A DNA stretch of 64,000 nt from Eubacterium sp. 1001713B170207_170306_E7 (GCF_015547515.1 NZ_JADMVE010000001.1:248406-312405), one strand, 5' to 3'; shown: positions 7,178-16,424, numbered from the stretch's first letter. Translations and numbers: made by a program. The notes: a model not told the origin generated them from the sequence alone.

Positions 7178-8902
7178 TTATTCGGCTGTGTCTGGCGGGT
7201 TTTGGGCGTTGTAGACCTCATCGCCCCTGAAAAAGGTCTGGAGCACAGTGGTGTCCTTGATCTCATCGGTGGGGATGCTTAAGAGGTCCCGGTCCAGCAC
7301 GATGAAATCCGCGCTTTTTCCGGCTGTGATACTGCCGATCTCATCCCCGGCGCCGACCTGCCTGGCTCCGTTGATGGTGTAGGCCCTGATAGCCGTGGCG
7401 ATGTCGATGCCCTCGCTCTTTGGCGGATCATAGTCGTCGGATTCGCCGCGCTTAACGGCATGGTACATTTCTGCAAAGGGGTTGATGCCGGCCAGGCCGT
7501 TGCTCACCGGGGCGTCGCTGCCAAAGGTCAGCAGCGTGCCGTTCTGGGAGACGGTGTTCAGGGGCATCTGGCGGCCGTAGCGTGTCTGACCCAGGGCGGA
7601 TTTTGTAAATTCATCGCCCAGGGCCCAGACCGGGGTGGTCTGGTAAAAAACATCGGTCTGCTCGGCAAAGCGCCGGATACCGTCTTCAGGCAGGATCTGC
7701 ACGTGGGCCATGGTCTTGGTGCCCTCAATATCCCCTAAATCCTGGTAGAGGTCGAGGGTTTCGTCAATGGCCTTGTCGCCGATGGCGTGGGTGTGGATAT
7801 TAAAGCCCTTGCCGGCCGCGGCCTGGGCGATGGCCAGCATGTGGCTGTTGTCCAGGATCTCGATCCCCTCGCCGTTGTGATCGCTGAAGTCCTCAAACAT
7901 GAGGGAGGAGTAATCCTCCAGGGTGCCGTCCTTAAAGAGCTTGAGGGTGGTGGGGCGCACAGTGTCCGAGGTGTATTTGTCCCGCACCGCGGTCATTTTG
8001 GACACAAACGCGTCGACGGGGACAGGGTCTCTGTAGACAAAGGAGGTAAAGACACGGATGTCGGCCCCGGATTTGCTGAGGGCGTCGATGGATTCCTCCT
8101 CGTCGGCCACGAGCAGGCCCGCGTCATAGTAGGCGGTGTAGCCGTAGGGGCTGAGGACCGTCTGGGTAAAGACCGGGAAACGGGTCTCGATTTCCTTTCC
8201 CGAGGTTAAACCAAGGCCCTGGAGCATGATGGACATGGTGGAGGCCTCCTTGAACTCGCCGGTGGGATTGCCGCTTTCGTCCCTTACAAAATAGCTGATA
8301 CCCGGCGAGGGATCAGGCGTGGCGGCGGTTATGCCAGCCATTTCCAGAGCCTTTGTGTTGGCCCAGCCGCCGTGGCCGCCGCTGTTGGTGAGCACCACGG
8401 GCCTGTCGGACACTACCTTGTCCAGCTCGGAGGCCAGGGGCCTGGCGTCGGTGCCGTAGCCCGAGCCCGAGATCACTGGCGCCACCTCGGCGGGGTACTG
8501 GGCGGCGTAATCCCGGACCGCCTCCAGAATCTGGTCATGGGTCAGGGCCAGGTCGATCTGAAGGGGCAGCACGTCGCTGGTCCAGGTGTTGATGGCCAGG
8601 TAGTGGGCGTGGCTGTCGATGAGGCCGGGCAGAATGAGCCGGCCCTCCATATCGTGGGATGCTGCACCCCTCCCGGCGAATTTGAGGGCTTCGGTGCTGC
8701 TGCCTACAAAGGTGATTTTGCCATCCTTTACCACCAGGGCGCTGGCCTCGGGTTTTTCATCGTCCGAGGTGAAAACTTTGGCGTTGTAATACACCTCGCC
8801 GCCCTGGTTTACAACTGCGTTGGAGCAGCCGGCCAGAAAGATGACCGAGGAAGCCAGCAGGCCGACCGCAGCGGCCCGGATTTTACGCGATAACTTCTGC
8901 AT
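7178..8902 (-). CDS. Amidohydrolase-family lipoprotein (YtcJ-like)
   Basis: 574 residues from the ATG at 8902, which has AGGAGG 9 nt upstream; the longer frame to 8947 has no such site. A lipoprotein signal peptide is clear: positive KLSRKIR, hydrophobic core and lipobox LAGC at about residue 25. The body is an Amidohydro_3 (YtcJ-type) metal-dependent hydrolase: GRLILPGLIDSHAHYL (HxH ligand pair), NIHTHAIGDKA, MAHVQI and LTFGSDAPV. It would hydrolyse an amide or related bond outside the membrane. Most YtcJ relatives are cytoplasmic; a lipid-anchored version is less usual. Substrate unknown. Confidence 0.82.
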   Translation of the reverse strand: MQKLSRKIRAAAVGLLASSVIFLAGCSNAVVNQGGEVYYNAKVFTSDDEKPEASALVVKDGKITFVGSSTEALKFAGRGAASHDMEGRLILPGLIDSHAHYLAINTWTSDVLPLQIDLALTHDQILEAVRDYAAQYPAEVAPVISGSGYGTDARPLASELDKVVSDRPVVLTNSGGHGGWANTKALEMAGITAATPDPSPGISYFVRDESGNPTGEFKEASTMSIMLQGLGLTSGKEIETRFPVFTQTVLSPYGYTAYYDAGLLVADEEESIDALSKSGADIRVFTSFVYRDPVPVDAFVSKMTAVRDKYTSDTVRPTTLKLFKDGTLEDYSSLMFEDFSDHNGEGIEILDNSHMLAIAQAAAGKGFNIHTHAIGDKAIDETLDLYQDLGDIEGTKTMAHVQILPEDGIRRFAEQTDVFYQTTPVWALGDEFTKSALGQTRYGRQMPLNTVSQNGTLLTFGSDAPVSNGLAGINPFAEMYHAVKRGESDDYDPPKSEGIDIATAIRAYTINGARQVGAGDEIGSITAGKSADFIVLDRDLLSIPTDEIKDTTVLQTFFRGDEVYNAQNPPDTAE

Positions 8903-9107
8903 TTCTTGTTCCTCCTGAGCATTTGAGTATAGTTTAGCCGTATGCACTTATCATGAAATAAAATATACACCGGAGGGCGCAAAGCAAAACAGAAAAATCC
9001 CGGGATTAAGAAAAGGTCAAGGTTTGTAAAGAGAGGAAAGCCAGTCTTTGCAAGAGCGGGGCCACCAGCGCGCTGGACGGCGCAATCCTGATAAATTTTT
9101 GTCAGCC

Positions 9108-9136
9108 TTGTCATTTTATGTAAATTCAGCTACAAT
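9108..9136 (+). promoter_or_regulatory. Promoter of the molybdenum cofactor operon
   Basis: TTGTCA (9108-9113), 17 nt, TACAAT (9131-9136). Predicted transcription starts near 9143, leaving a leader of only about 32 nt with no clear Shine-Dalgarno and no room for a Moco riboswitch. Confidence 0.65.
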
Positions 9137-9174
9137 AGAAAGTATGAAATATAGAAAGTGTAGATTATATAAAA

Positions 9175-10398
9175 ATGGAGTTATTTGAAGTCAAAACAAC
9201 CGATGAAATGAAAACACTGATGGAGAAATATTTCTCAGATTACCGGCTCGGCACCGAGAGCGTTTCCCTTGGGCAGGCCCTGGGCAGAGTGCTCGCAGGA
9301 CCTGTTGTCTCAGGTGTAAACGTCCCACACTTTGACCGGTCCGTGGTGGACGGCTACGCGGTAAAATTAAAGGACGTCCAGGGCGCCAGCGAGGCCATCC
9401 CGGCCTTTTTAAAGCTGACCGGAGCCGCGGAGATGGGCCGGGAGACAAAGCTTGTCCTGGGCCCCGGCGAGACGATCTATGTGCCCACCGGCGGCATGGT
9501 GCCCGCAGGCACCGAGGCCATGGTCATGATCGAGTACACCGAGAAATTTGGCGGCGATGAGCTGGCCATCTACAAGGGGGCCGGCTCTCTGGAAAACATG
9601 ATGCTGACCGGCGATGACATAAAGGCCGGCGAGCCGGTCTTTGAGGCCGGGCACACTGTCAGGCCCCAGGATGTAGGGGTGCTGTCCTCGGTGGGGGCAG
9701 TGGAGGCGCTGGTCTACAAAAAGCCAAAGATCACCATTATCTCAACCGGCGATGAGATCGTGCGCCCCGGGCAGACTCCGGGGCTGGGCGAGATCGTGGA
9801 CATCAACACCCCGGCCATCGCGGCGCTGACGCAAAAGCTGGGCGCGGAGGTAACCGAGATGGCCTACGCGGCCGACGATCCGGCCGCCATCGAGACGGCC
9901 ATCACCCGGGGGCTGAAGAGCAGCGACGCTGTGGTGCTGTCCGGCGGCAGCTCGGTGGGTGAGCGGGATTACACGCTGGCGGTGCTGGAAAAGCTGGGTG
10001 AGGTGTTCCTCCACGGCCTGTCCATCAAGCCGGGCAAGCCCACCATTATGGGCAGGGCCCTGGGCAAGCCGGTCATTGGCCTGCCCGGACAGCCCGCCTC
10101 GGCCATCATGGTGTACATGGTGGTCATGAAAAAGCTGATGAATATTTTCCACCGGACCGATTTGTATAAAAACCAGTACATTGTGGGAACCCTGACCGAG
10201 AATGTCCACGCAGCCCCCGGGCGCAGGACCTTCCAGACGGTGGCGGTGGCATCCGACGGCGGCGGGGTTCTGGTAAAGCCGACCTACGGCAAGTCCGGCA
10301 TGATCACCCTGCTGGCCTACTCGGACGGTTATATCGAGATGACCGAAAACGAAGAGGGCAAAAATTCCGGCGATACCGTTAAGGTCATGCTGTTTTAA
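9175..10398 (+). CDS. moeA: Molybdopterin molybdotransferase MoeA
   Basis: 407 residues, standard for MoeA, which inserts molybdate (or tungstate) into adenylylated molybdopterin. The N-terminal domain has PHFDRSVVDGYAV; the MoCF-like domain has ITIISTGDEIV, the phosphate-binding VVLSGGSSVGERDY and IKPGKPTIMG followed by GLPGQPASAIMVYM. First gene of a five-gene Moco operon with a second, fused moeA next. ATG 9175 has only a weak ribosome site in a short AT-rich leader, which stands out from its neighbours. A later ATG at 9208 is possible but would cut conserved N-terminal sequence. Confidence 0.92.
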   Translation: MELFEVKTTDEMKTLMEKYFSDYRLGTESVSLGQALGRVLAGPVVSGVNVPHFDRSVVDGYAVKLKDVQGASEAIPAFLKLTGAAEMGRETKLVLGPGETIYVPTGGMVPAGTEAMVMIEYTEKFGGDELAIYKGAGSLENMMLTGDDIKAGEPVFEAGHTVRPQDVGVLSSVGAVEALVYKKPKITIISTGDEIVRPGQTPGLGEIVDINTPAIAALTQKLGAEVTEMAYAADDPAAIETAITRGLKSSDAVVLSGGSSVGERDYTLAVLEKLGEVFLHGLSIKPGKPTIMGRALGKPVIGLPGQPASAIMVYMVVMKKLMNIFHRTDLYKNQYIVGTLTENVHAAPGRRTFQTVAVASDGGGVLVKPTYGKSGMITLLAYSDGYIEMTENEEGKNSGDTVKVMLF

Positions 10399-10416
10399 GG
10401 AAAGAAGGAGAGAACA

Positions 10417-12351
10417 ATGGCAAAAATAGTGGATATCAGCCAGCGTAACCTGTACCTCAAAAATGAGGATCTGGAGGACGCTGTCTCGAAATATTTGAAA
10501 ATGACCGAGGCGGGAAGGACCGGCGCAGCCGGGGAAACCGTGCCGGTGACGGCCAGCCTGGGCATGGTGACCGCAGAGCCGGTCTTTGCGAAAATATCCT
10601 CGCCCTACTACAACGCCTCCGCCATGGACGGGATCTGTGTCAGAGCGCTGGAGATCGTGGGCGTGGACGAACGCAGCCCTAAGGTGCTGGCCCTGCACGA
10701 GGATTTTGAGTTTGTGGACACCGGCGACGTGATTGAGGAGCCCTACGACGCCGTGGTGATGATCGAGGACGTGGTAACCGTGGACGACACCCATGTGCGT
10801 ATCGCGAAGCCGGTTTCTTTGTGGCAGCATGTGCGGCCCATCGGCGAGGACATTGTGGCCGGAGAGCTCATCGTGCCTGCTTACCATAAGCTGCGGGCCA
10901 TGGACATCGGCGCCCTGCTGGCCGGCGGGATTCTCAGTGTAGCGGTGCTCAGCCGGCCCCGGGCAGGCATTATTCCCACGGGCACCGAGATCGTGGAGGC
11001 GGGCTCGCCCATGGAAAAGGGCAAGATCATTGACTCCAACACCCGCATGTTTGAGGCCCTGGTGAAAGAATACGGCGGCGAGCCCACCCGCTACGCCCCG
11101 GTGCCCGACGATTATGAGGTCATCAGGGCCGCAATCCAGAAGGCAGTGGCCGAAAACGACCTGGTGCTCATCTCGGCCGGCTCCTCGGCCGGCACCGAGG
11201 ACTACACCAGAGCCCTGGTCGAGGAGCTGGGCCAGGTCGCCATTCACGGGGTTGCCATCAAGCCGGGCAAGCCGGCCATTCTGGGCTTTATCGAGGGCAA
11301 GCCTGTCATTGGTATTCCGGGCTATCCGGTATCGGCCTACTTTGTGTTTGAAAACTTCGTGAAGCCTGTAATTCTGGGCATGACCCACCAGCTCAGCGTG
11401 AGACGCCCGGTCATAGAGGCCACCCTGTCCAAGCGGCTCATGTCCACCCTCAAATATCTGGAATTTGTGCGCATGAAGTGCGGCAAGGTAGGGGGCCGTT
11501 TTGTGGCGACACCCCTCGACCGGGGCGCGGGTGTGACCATGTCCCTGGTCAACGCCGACGGCATCCTGCGGGTGCCCAAAAACGTCGAGGGCTACGAGGC
11601 CGGGCAGACTGTCGAGATCGAGCTGCTGCGCCCGGTGGAGGAAATCGAGAATACCCTGGTCACCATCGGCAGCCACGATGTCATGATCGACATCATGGCC
11701 AACATTCTTCATAAAAACAAAAAGCTGGTGAACCTGTCCTCAGCCCATGTGGGCAGCCTGGGCGGCATCATGGCCTTTAAGAAGGGCGAGTGCCACCTGA
11801 CCCCCACCCATCTGCTGGACGAGCAGACCGGCACCTACAATGTCCCGGTTATCAGGAAATACCTGGGAGAGGGAAAGGTCGCGCTCATAAAGGGCGTGAA
11901 GCGTGTCCAGGGCTTTATGATCCCAAAGGGCAACCCCAAGCATATCGAGAGCATCGAGGACCTGCTGAGGGACGGCGTAACCTTTGTCAACCGCCAGCGC
12001 GGGGCAGGCACCCGGGTGCTTTTCGACTACCTTTTAAAACAGAAGGGCATTGATCCGGAGCAGATCGTGGGCTACGACCGCGAGCTGAGCACCCACATGA
12101 TGGTGGCCAGCGCGGTGCAGTCCGGCTCCTGCGACGTGGGCATGGGCGTGCTGTCCGCCGCCAACATGATGGGGCTGGACTTTATCCCGGTTGGCGATGA
12201 GGAATACGATTTTATCGTGGCCCGGGAAAATCTGGAGGACGAAAAGGTCCAGGCCTTTTTGGAAGCCCTGCGGGGAGATGAGCTGAGAGCCGCCCTCACC
12301 GAACTCGGGGGCTACGGCTTTGACACGCCCGGAAAAGTGGTGCTGATTTGA
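10417..12351 (+). CDS. MoeA fused to a periplasmic-binding-protein-like (LysR substrate) domain
   Basis: 644 residues. Residues 1 to about 405 are a second MoeA (SPYYNASAMDGICV, IIPTGTEIVEAGS, VLISAGSSAGTEDYT, IKPGKPAILGFIEGKPVIGI). Residues about 430-640 are a PBP-like domain of the kind found in molybdate-sensing fusions (SAHVGSLGGIMAF, FVNRQRGAGTRVLFDYLL, GSCDVGMGVLSAANMMGLDF). The fusion is known in archaea and clostridia and is thought to bind molybdate, tungstate or a pterin. ATG 10417 follows AAAGAAGGAGAG. Tandem moeA genes may separate Mo from W loading; that is inference. Confidence 0.9.
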   Translation: MAKIVDISQRNLYLKNEDLEDAVSKYLKMTEAGRTGAAGETVPVTASLGMVTAEPVFAKISSPYYNASAMDGICVRALEIVGVDERSPKVLALHEDFEFVDTGDVIEEPYDAVVMIEDVVTVDDTHVRIAKPVSLWQHVRPIGEDIVAGELIVPAYHKLRAMDIGALLAGGILSVAVLSRPRAGIIPTGTEIVEAGSPMEKGKIIDSNTRMFEALVKEYGGEPTRYAPVPDDYEVIRAAIQKAVAENDLVLISAGSSAGTEDYTRALVEELGQVAIHGVAIKPGKPAILGFIEGKPVIGIPGYPVSAYFVFENFVKPVILGMTHQLSVRRPVIEATLSKRLMSTLKYLEFVRMKCGKVGGRFVATPLDRGAGVTMSLVNADGILRVPKNVEGYEAGQTVEIELLRPVEEIENTLVTIGSHDVMIDIMANILHKNKKLVNLSSAHVGSLGGIMAFKKGECHLTPTHLLDEQTGTYNVPVIRKYLGEGKVALIKGVKRVQGFMIPKGNPKHIESIEDLLRDGVTFVNRQRGAGTRVLFDYLLKQKGIDPEQIVGYDRELSTHMMVASAVQSGSCDVGMGVLSAANMMGLDFIPVGDEEYDFIVARENLEDEKVQAFLEALRGDELRAALTELGGYGFDTPGKVVLI

Positions 12352-13304
12352 GAGACCACTTTGGACGAAAAGTCAATTACCTGAGAATATCCATCACCGA
12401 CCTGTGCAACCTGCGCTGTGTCTACTGCATGCCCGAGCAGGGCGTGTCCAAGCGCCGACACGCCACCAACCTTTCCTTTGAGGAGATCGAGGCCCTGGTG
12501 CGGGCCGGCGTGGACATGGGCATCGACAAGCTCCGCCTGACCGGGGGCGAGCCCCTGGTGCGCGCCGGGGTGCTGGAGCTGGTGAAGAAAATCGGCGCCA
12601 TTCCCGGCATCCGGGATTTCGCCATGACCACCAACGGCATTCTGCTGCCCCAAATGGCCCGGGAGCTCAAGGCCGCGGGGCTCAGGCGCGTCAACATCAG
12701 CCTGGACACCCTTGATCCGGAAAAGTACGCCCGGATCACCCGGTGTGGGCGGCTGGAGGACGCTCTGGCTGGCATCGGCGCGGCTGTGGAGGCGGGGCTT
12801 GCCCCGCTGAAAATCAATACCGTTCTGATCCGGGGCTTTAACGATGACGAGATCAAAACCTTTGTGGATTATACCCGGAAGTACCCGGTGGAGGTCCGTT
12901 TTATCGAGCTGATGCCCCTGGGCGAGGGCGCCGACTACGCTGCCCACCAGTATATGCCCGGCGACGCTGTGCTCGAGCGGGTACCGGAGCTGGCGCCTCT
13001 GGAGGCTGTGCCCGGCGCGCCCGCCAGGCGTTTCGCCCTGCCCGGCGCGCCCGGCAGCGTGGGGCTGATCAACCCCATCAGCCACCGCTTCTGCTCCGAC
13101 TGCAACCGCATCCGGCTCACGGCCGACGGCAAGCTCAAGCCCTGCCTCCACTCCGACGAGGAGCTGGACGTGGCGGCCCTGCGGCAGGCGGGCAGAAGCT
13201 ACCGGGAGATCCTTGAAATGGCGGTTTCGGCCAAGCCGGAGCGCCACCATATCGACGAGTGTGAAACCATTAAAAAACGCAATATGAATGAAATAGGAGG
13301 ATAG
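12348..13304 (+). CDS. moaA: GTP 3',8-cyclase MoaA (radical SAM)
   Basis: 318 residues. It opens with a TTG codon at 12348 overlapping the upstream stop (TTGA), implying translational coupling. The radical-SAM cluster motif is DLCNLRCVYCMP (CX3CX2C) near residue 21; GGEPLVR and NISLDTLDPEKY are typical; the C-terminal second cluster is FCSDCNRIRLTADGKLKPC. The end should carry a GG dipeptide: the last residues are NEIGG, as required for MoaA activity. It makes the first Moco intermediate from GTP, with MoaC encoded next. Confidence 0.94.
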   Translation: MRDHFGRKVNYLRISITDLCNLRCVYCMPEQGVSKRRHATNLSFEEIEALVRAGVDMGIDKLRLTGGEPLVRAGVLELVKKIGAIPGIRDFAMTTNGILLPQMARELKAAGLRRVNISLDTLDPEKYARITRCGRLEDALAGIGAAVEAGLAPLKINTVLIRGFNDDEIKTFVDYTRKYPVEVRFIELMPLGEGADYAAHQYMPGDAVLERVPELAPLEAVPGAPARRFALPGAPGSVGLINPISHRFCSDCNRIRLTADGKLKPCLHSDEELDVAALRQAGRSYREILEMAVSAKPERHHIDECETIKKRNMNEIGG

Positions 13305-13305
13305 T

Positions 13306-13806
13306 ATGGCCATCTCAGACGAATTTACCCATTTTAACGCCGAGGGCCGCGGCCGCATGGTGGATGTGACCCACAAAAAAGACACGGCCCGCATGGCCCT
13401 GGCCCGGGGCGCGGTTTATATGAAGCCCGAAACCCTTGAGAAGATTTTGAGCAACCAGATGAAAAAAGGGGATGTGCTGTCCGTGGCCCAGATCGGGGGC
13501 ATCATGGGGTGCAAACGCACCTCGGAGCTGATCCCCATGTGCCACAATATCCCCATCACCGGCAGCGACCTGCGCTTTGAGCCCGATGTGGAAAACAGCT
13601 GTATCCGCATCGAGGCCGAGCTTAAAACCACCGGCAAGACCGGGATCGAGATCGAGGCCCTGACCGCCGTATCGGTGGCGGCCCTGACCATTTATGACAT
13701 GTGCAAGGCCGTCGACCGTGAAATGGTCATCGGAGACATTAAGCTCATCAAGAAAACCGGAGGCCATTCCGGGACTTTTGAGCGGAAAGAGGAGGATTTG
13801 CAGTGA
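13306..13806 (+). CDS. moaC: Cyclic pyranopterin monophosphate synthase MoaC
   Basis: 166 residues, normal length. Diagnostic segments: THFNAEGRGRMVDVTHKKDT at the start, IMGCKRTSELIPMCHNIPI with the catalytic region, and IEIEALTAVSVAALTIYDMCKA then IKLIKKTGGHSG. Converts the MoaA product to cyclic pyranopterin monophosphate. Starts 1 nt after moaA with AGGAGG upstream. Confidence 0.95.
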   Translation: MAISDEFTHFNAEGRGRMVDVTHKKDTARMALARGAVYMKPETLEKILSNQMKKGDVLSVAQIGGIMGCKRTSELIPMCHNIPITGSDLRFEPDVENSCIRIEAELKTTGKTGIEIEALTAVSVAALTIYDMCKAVDREMVIGDIKLIKKTGGHSGTFERKEEDLQ

Positions 13807-14243
13807 AAGGAAAAGTAATCGCCATTAACCGGAGCGAAAAAAAAGGCGTGATGAAAACCCCCATCGGTGAGGGCGTGTTTATTGAGAAGTTCGGGCTGGA
13901 GGGCGACGCCCACGGCGGCGACTGGCACCGCCAGGTCAGCCTGCTGGGCCAGGAGAGCATTGACAAAATGGTGGCCATGGGCGCGGGCGGCCTGGAGCCC
14001 GGCAATTTTGCTGAGAACATCACCACCGAGGGCATCACGGTTTACGAGCTGCCAGTCGGTACCCGGCTGAAAATCGGGGAGACGCTCCAGGAGGTCACCC
14101 AGATTGGCAAGGAATGCCACAAGGGCTGTGAGATCGCGAAAAAAGTGGGCGACTGCGTCATGCCCAGAGAGGGCATTTTCACCATTATCCTGAAAGGCGG
14201 CGTGGTAAAGCCCGGCGACACCATCGAGGTGTTAGAGGGGTAG
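13803..14243 (+). CDS. MOSC-domain protein, Moco-associated
   Basis: 146 residues, a bare MOSC domain: VFIEKFGLEGDAHGGDWHRQ, GGLEPGNFAENITTEGI, IGKECHKGCEI with a conserved cysteine. It starts at GTG 13803 overlapping the moaC stop (GTGA), so it is coupled to it. MOSC domains bind pterin-metal cofactors or carry sulfur for Moco enzymes. Its exact partner is unknown; position at the end of the Moco operon supports a role in cofactor handling or delivery. Confidence 0.88.
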   Translation: MKGKVIAINRSEKKGVMKTPIGEGVFIEKFGLEGDAHGGDWHRQVSLLGQESIDKMVAMGAGGLEPGNFAENITTEGITVYELPVGTRLKIGETLQEVTQIGKECHKGCEIAKKVGDCVMPREGIFTIILKGGVVKPGDTIEVLEG

Positions 14244-14250
14244 CAGGATG

Positions 14251-14285
14251 AGAGCACAGCGCAAAATTGCGCCGTGCTCTTTTTA
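14251..14285. terminator. Intrinsic terminator between Moco operon and MATE gene
   Basis: AGAGCACAGCGCAA/TTGCGCCGTGCTCT hairpin with T5. The hairpin from GAGCACAG onward is identical to the one at 42838-42870. Confidence 0.9.
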
Positions 14286-14287
14286 AG

Positions 14288-15649
14288 TTAGGAAATCTGG
14301 CGGCCGGCCAGTGACAGCTCCCGGTGGAGGCGGGCTGCCATCAGGACGGTGACTGCGGCGGAGAGCACGTCCGCAATGGGCTGGGCGTACAGTATGCCGT
14401 TCAGGCCCCAGAGGGACGGGAGTACCAGAATCACCGGGACGAAGCAGAGGCCCTGCCGGCAGGCGCCCAGGATAAAGCCCTCCCGGGCCCTGCCCATGAC
14501 CAGAAACAAGAAAGAGTAAACCGTATAAAAGCCAAAGAGCATAAAGGACAGGCCGTTCGCCCTTAGCGCGGCCGCCCCGATCTGCACCATGACCATGTCG
14601 TCTCTGGTGAACAGGGACAGGATCGGTGCCGCGAAAACCGCTGCCACCAGACCAAAGACCACACAAAACAGGGTGGACCAGAGAACCGCGGTTTTAATGG
14701 CCTGCCGGAGGCGGTCCAGTTTGCCGGCCCCATAGCTGTAGCCCGCGATGGGCTGGAAGCCCTTTAGGAACCCGAACACCACCAGAGTGCCCATGGACAT
14801 AAGCTTGGTAACCGGCCCCATGGCCGCCAGCGCGGAAGCCCCGTACGCCTTGGCCGCGTCGTTGACCATGCCGATCGAAAGGCTGGTCAGCAGCTGGAAT
14901 ACCAGCGTGGGAACCCCGATCTTCAGAATTTCGGACAAAATTTCTCTGGAAAACCGGCACGCTTTGACGCTGAAGCTGAACACGCTTTTTTTCCTGAGAA
15001 TATAACAGAGGTAAACCAGGGTGGACACCATCTGCGAGAGGGCTGTGGCCACGGCCGCGCCGGTGACGCCGAGGCCAAGGGTATAGATGAAAACCGGGTC
15101 CAGCGCCACGTTCAGCACAGCGCCCGCCATCAGCGCGCACATGGCTGTTTTGGCTGCGCCCTCGCTGGACACAATGTTGTTCATGGCGACGTTGAATACA
15201 TTGAAGATGGAGCAGATAATGTAAATGCGGCTGTAGGCCAGGGCGTAGGGCATGACGCTGTCAAGGGCGCCGAGCTGCCTTAAAATGGGCTCCAGAAAAA
15301 CAACGGAGCAGAGAATAACCACGGCCCCGGTGAGCATACTGCTGTACAGGGCCGTGCTGGCCACTTGGTTCGCGGTTTTGTTATCCCCGCGCCCCAGCAG
15401 CCTGGAAATATAAGCGGCCGCGCCGTTTCCGAACAGCAGGCCCAGCCCCACGACCACCTGCCCGAGGGGAAAGGCCACCGTGACCGCACCCATCTGGTCG
15501 GTGCCCAGACCGCCGACAAAATAGGTGTCGGCCAGATTGTACAGGGCGTTGATGAGCATGCCGATCATGGTCGGCAGCCCCAGGGCCAGCAGCGCTTTCG
15601 GTATAGGGGCGCTGCCCAGCAAAGCCATTTTTGTGTTGTGTTCCTTCAT
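14288..15649 (-). CDS. MATE-family multidrug efflux transporter
   Basis: 453 residues with about twelve hydrophobic segments, the MATE architecture. The first helix region (PMIGMLINALYNLADTYFVG) and repeat-half motif (PIAGYSYGAGK) are characteristic. It would export cationic drugs using Na+ or H+. ATG 15649 has AAAAGGAG upstream. It diverges from a PadR regulator whose palindromic operator sits between the -35 and -10 of this gene, so it is probably repressed by PadR and induced by its ligand. Confidence 0.9.
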   Translation of the reverse strand: MKEHNTKMALLGSAPIPKALLALGLPTMIGMLINALYNLADTYFVGGLGTDQMGAVTVAFPLGQVVVGLGLLFGNGAAAYISRLLGRGDNKTANQVASTALYSSMLTGAVVILCSVVFLEPILRQLGALDSVMPYALAYSRIYIICSIFNVFNVAMNNIVSSEGAAKTAMCALMAGAVLNVALDPVFIYTLGLGVTGAAVATALSQMVSTLVYLCYILRKKSVFSFSVKACRFSREILSEILKIGVPTLVFQLLTSLSIGMVNDAAKAYGASALAAMGPVTKLMSMGTLVVFGFLKGFQPIAGYSYGAGKLDRLRQAIKTAVLWSTLFCVVFGLVAAVFAAPILSLFTRDDMVMVQIGAAALRANGLSFMLFGFYTVYSFLFLVMGRAREGFILGACRQGLCFVPVILVLPSLWGLNGILYAQPIADVLSAAVTVLMAARLHRELSLAGRQIS

Positions 15650-15667
15650 GTTTAAGTCTCCTTTTAC

Positions 15668-15706
15668 TTGACATTTGTTGTAAAATATAATACTATAAAA
15701 TATAGC
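15668..15706 (+). promoter_or_regulatory. PadR gene promoter with operator half
   Basis: TTGACA (15668-15673), 17 nt, TACTAT (15691-15696). ATACTATAAAATATAG at 15690-15705 overlaps the -10 and resembles the main operator, so autoregulation is likely. Confidence 0.6.
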
Positions 15707-15724
15707 AAATCGACTGAGGAACTC

Positions 15725-15753
15725 ATAATACTATAAATTATAGTATCTGTCAA
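15725..15753 (-). promoter_or_regulatory. MATE gene promoter with palindromic operator
   Basis: On the minus strand TTGACA (15753-15748), 17 nt, TATTAT (15730-15725). The 19-nt near-perfect palindrome ATACTATAAATTATAGTAT at 15728-15746 fills the spacer: a typical PadR-type operator. Confidence 0.75.
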
Positions 15754-15772
15754 GAAGCAAAAGGAGGTTATT

Positions 15773-16300
15773 ATGGCAACCATTGATTTGATCGTACTCG
15801 GAATGCTGAAAAAGGAGGCCCTGAGCGCCTATGATATCCAGAAGCTGGTGGAATACCGGAACATATCCCGCTGGGTGAAGATCAGCACCCCCTCAATTTA
15901 TAAAAAGGTTATAAAGCTCGAGGAAAAAGGGTATATTAAAAGCAGTGTCGTGAAGGAGGGGAAAATGGCCGAGAAGGCTGTCTATTCCCTGACCGATGCG
16001 GGCGGGCGGGAATTTGAGAAGCTCATGCTGGAGATCGCCGGCAAGCCCATCCATATTTTTCTGGATTTTAACGCGGTCATCGTCAACCTGGACAGTCTGG
16101 ATCCGGAAAGCCAGAAGCAGTGCCTGGAGAAAATCGAAGCGAATGTAAAAATCCTGAAAGCGTATCTGGAAGAAAACATGGCACAGAAAGCGGACAGTCC
16201 GGAAATCCCTGAAACCGGGAAGGCTGTTCTGCAGCAGCAGCTCATCCTGGCCGGGGCCATCGAGACCTGGGTGGCCTCGGTAAAGGACCACAGGGCCTGA
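15773..16300 (+). CDS. PadR-family transcriptional repressor
   Basis: 175 residues. Residues about 1-80 are the winged helix (MLKKEALSAYDIQKLVEY, SIYKKVIKLEEKGYIKS), followed by a C-terminal helical dimerisation domain of the Vir_act_alpha_C type. PadR proteins repress efflux pumps and release DNA on binding a phenolic or drug-like ligand. ATG follows AAAAGGAGGTTATT. Divergent to the MATE exporter with shared operators, a strong contextual match. Confidence 0.88.
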   Translation: MATIDLIVLGMLKKEALSAYDIQKLVEYRNISRWVKISTPSIYKKVIKLEEKGYIKSSVVKEGKMAEKAVYSLTDAGGREFEKLMLEIAGKPIHIFLDFNAVIVNLDSLDPESQKQCLEKIEANVKILKAYLEENMAQKADSPEIPETGKAVLQQQLILAGAIETWVASVKDHRA

Positions 16301-16390
16301 GCAGCCGCACACTGAGACTGGCGCAGCTTAAAGCCGGTTTTTTTAATGGTAACGACTTTCTTTACCAATGTGGCGGGATTGCTCCGGGGC

Positions 16391-16399
16391 TGTTATAAT
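16391..16399 (+). promoter_or_regulatory. Extended -10 promoter
   Basis: TGTTATAAT (TGnTATAAT) with no good -35. It predicts a leader of about 20 nt before the GTG at 16425. Confidence 0.55.
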
Positions 16400-16424
16400 G
16401 GTTAAAGAATGTTAACGAAAGAAG

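Noticed and set aside
7460-8893. Plus-strand frames across the amidohydrolase gene
   Set aside because: Antisense shadows; the minus-strand gene has a signal peptide, lipobox and metal ligands.
9742-11712. 656-codon open frame on the minus strand
   Set aside because: Antisense shadow of moeA and moeA-PBP caused by high GC at third codon positions; residues are His/Gly/Val-rich with no domain.
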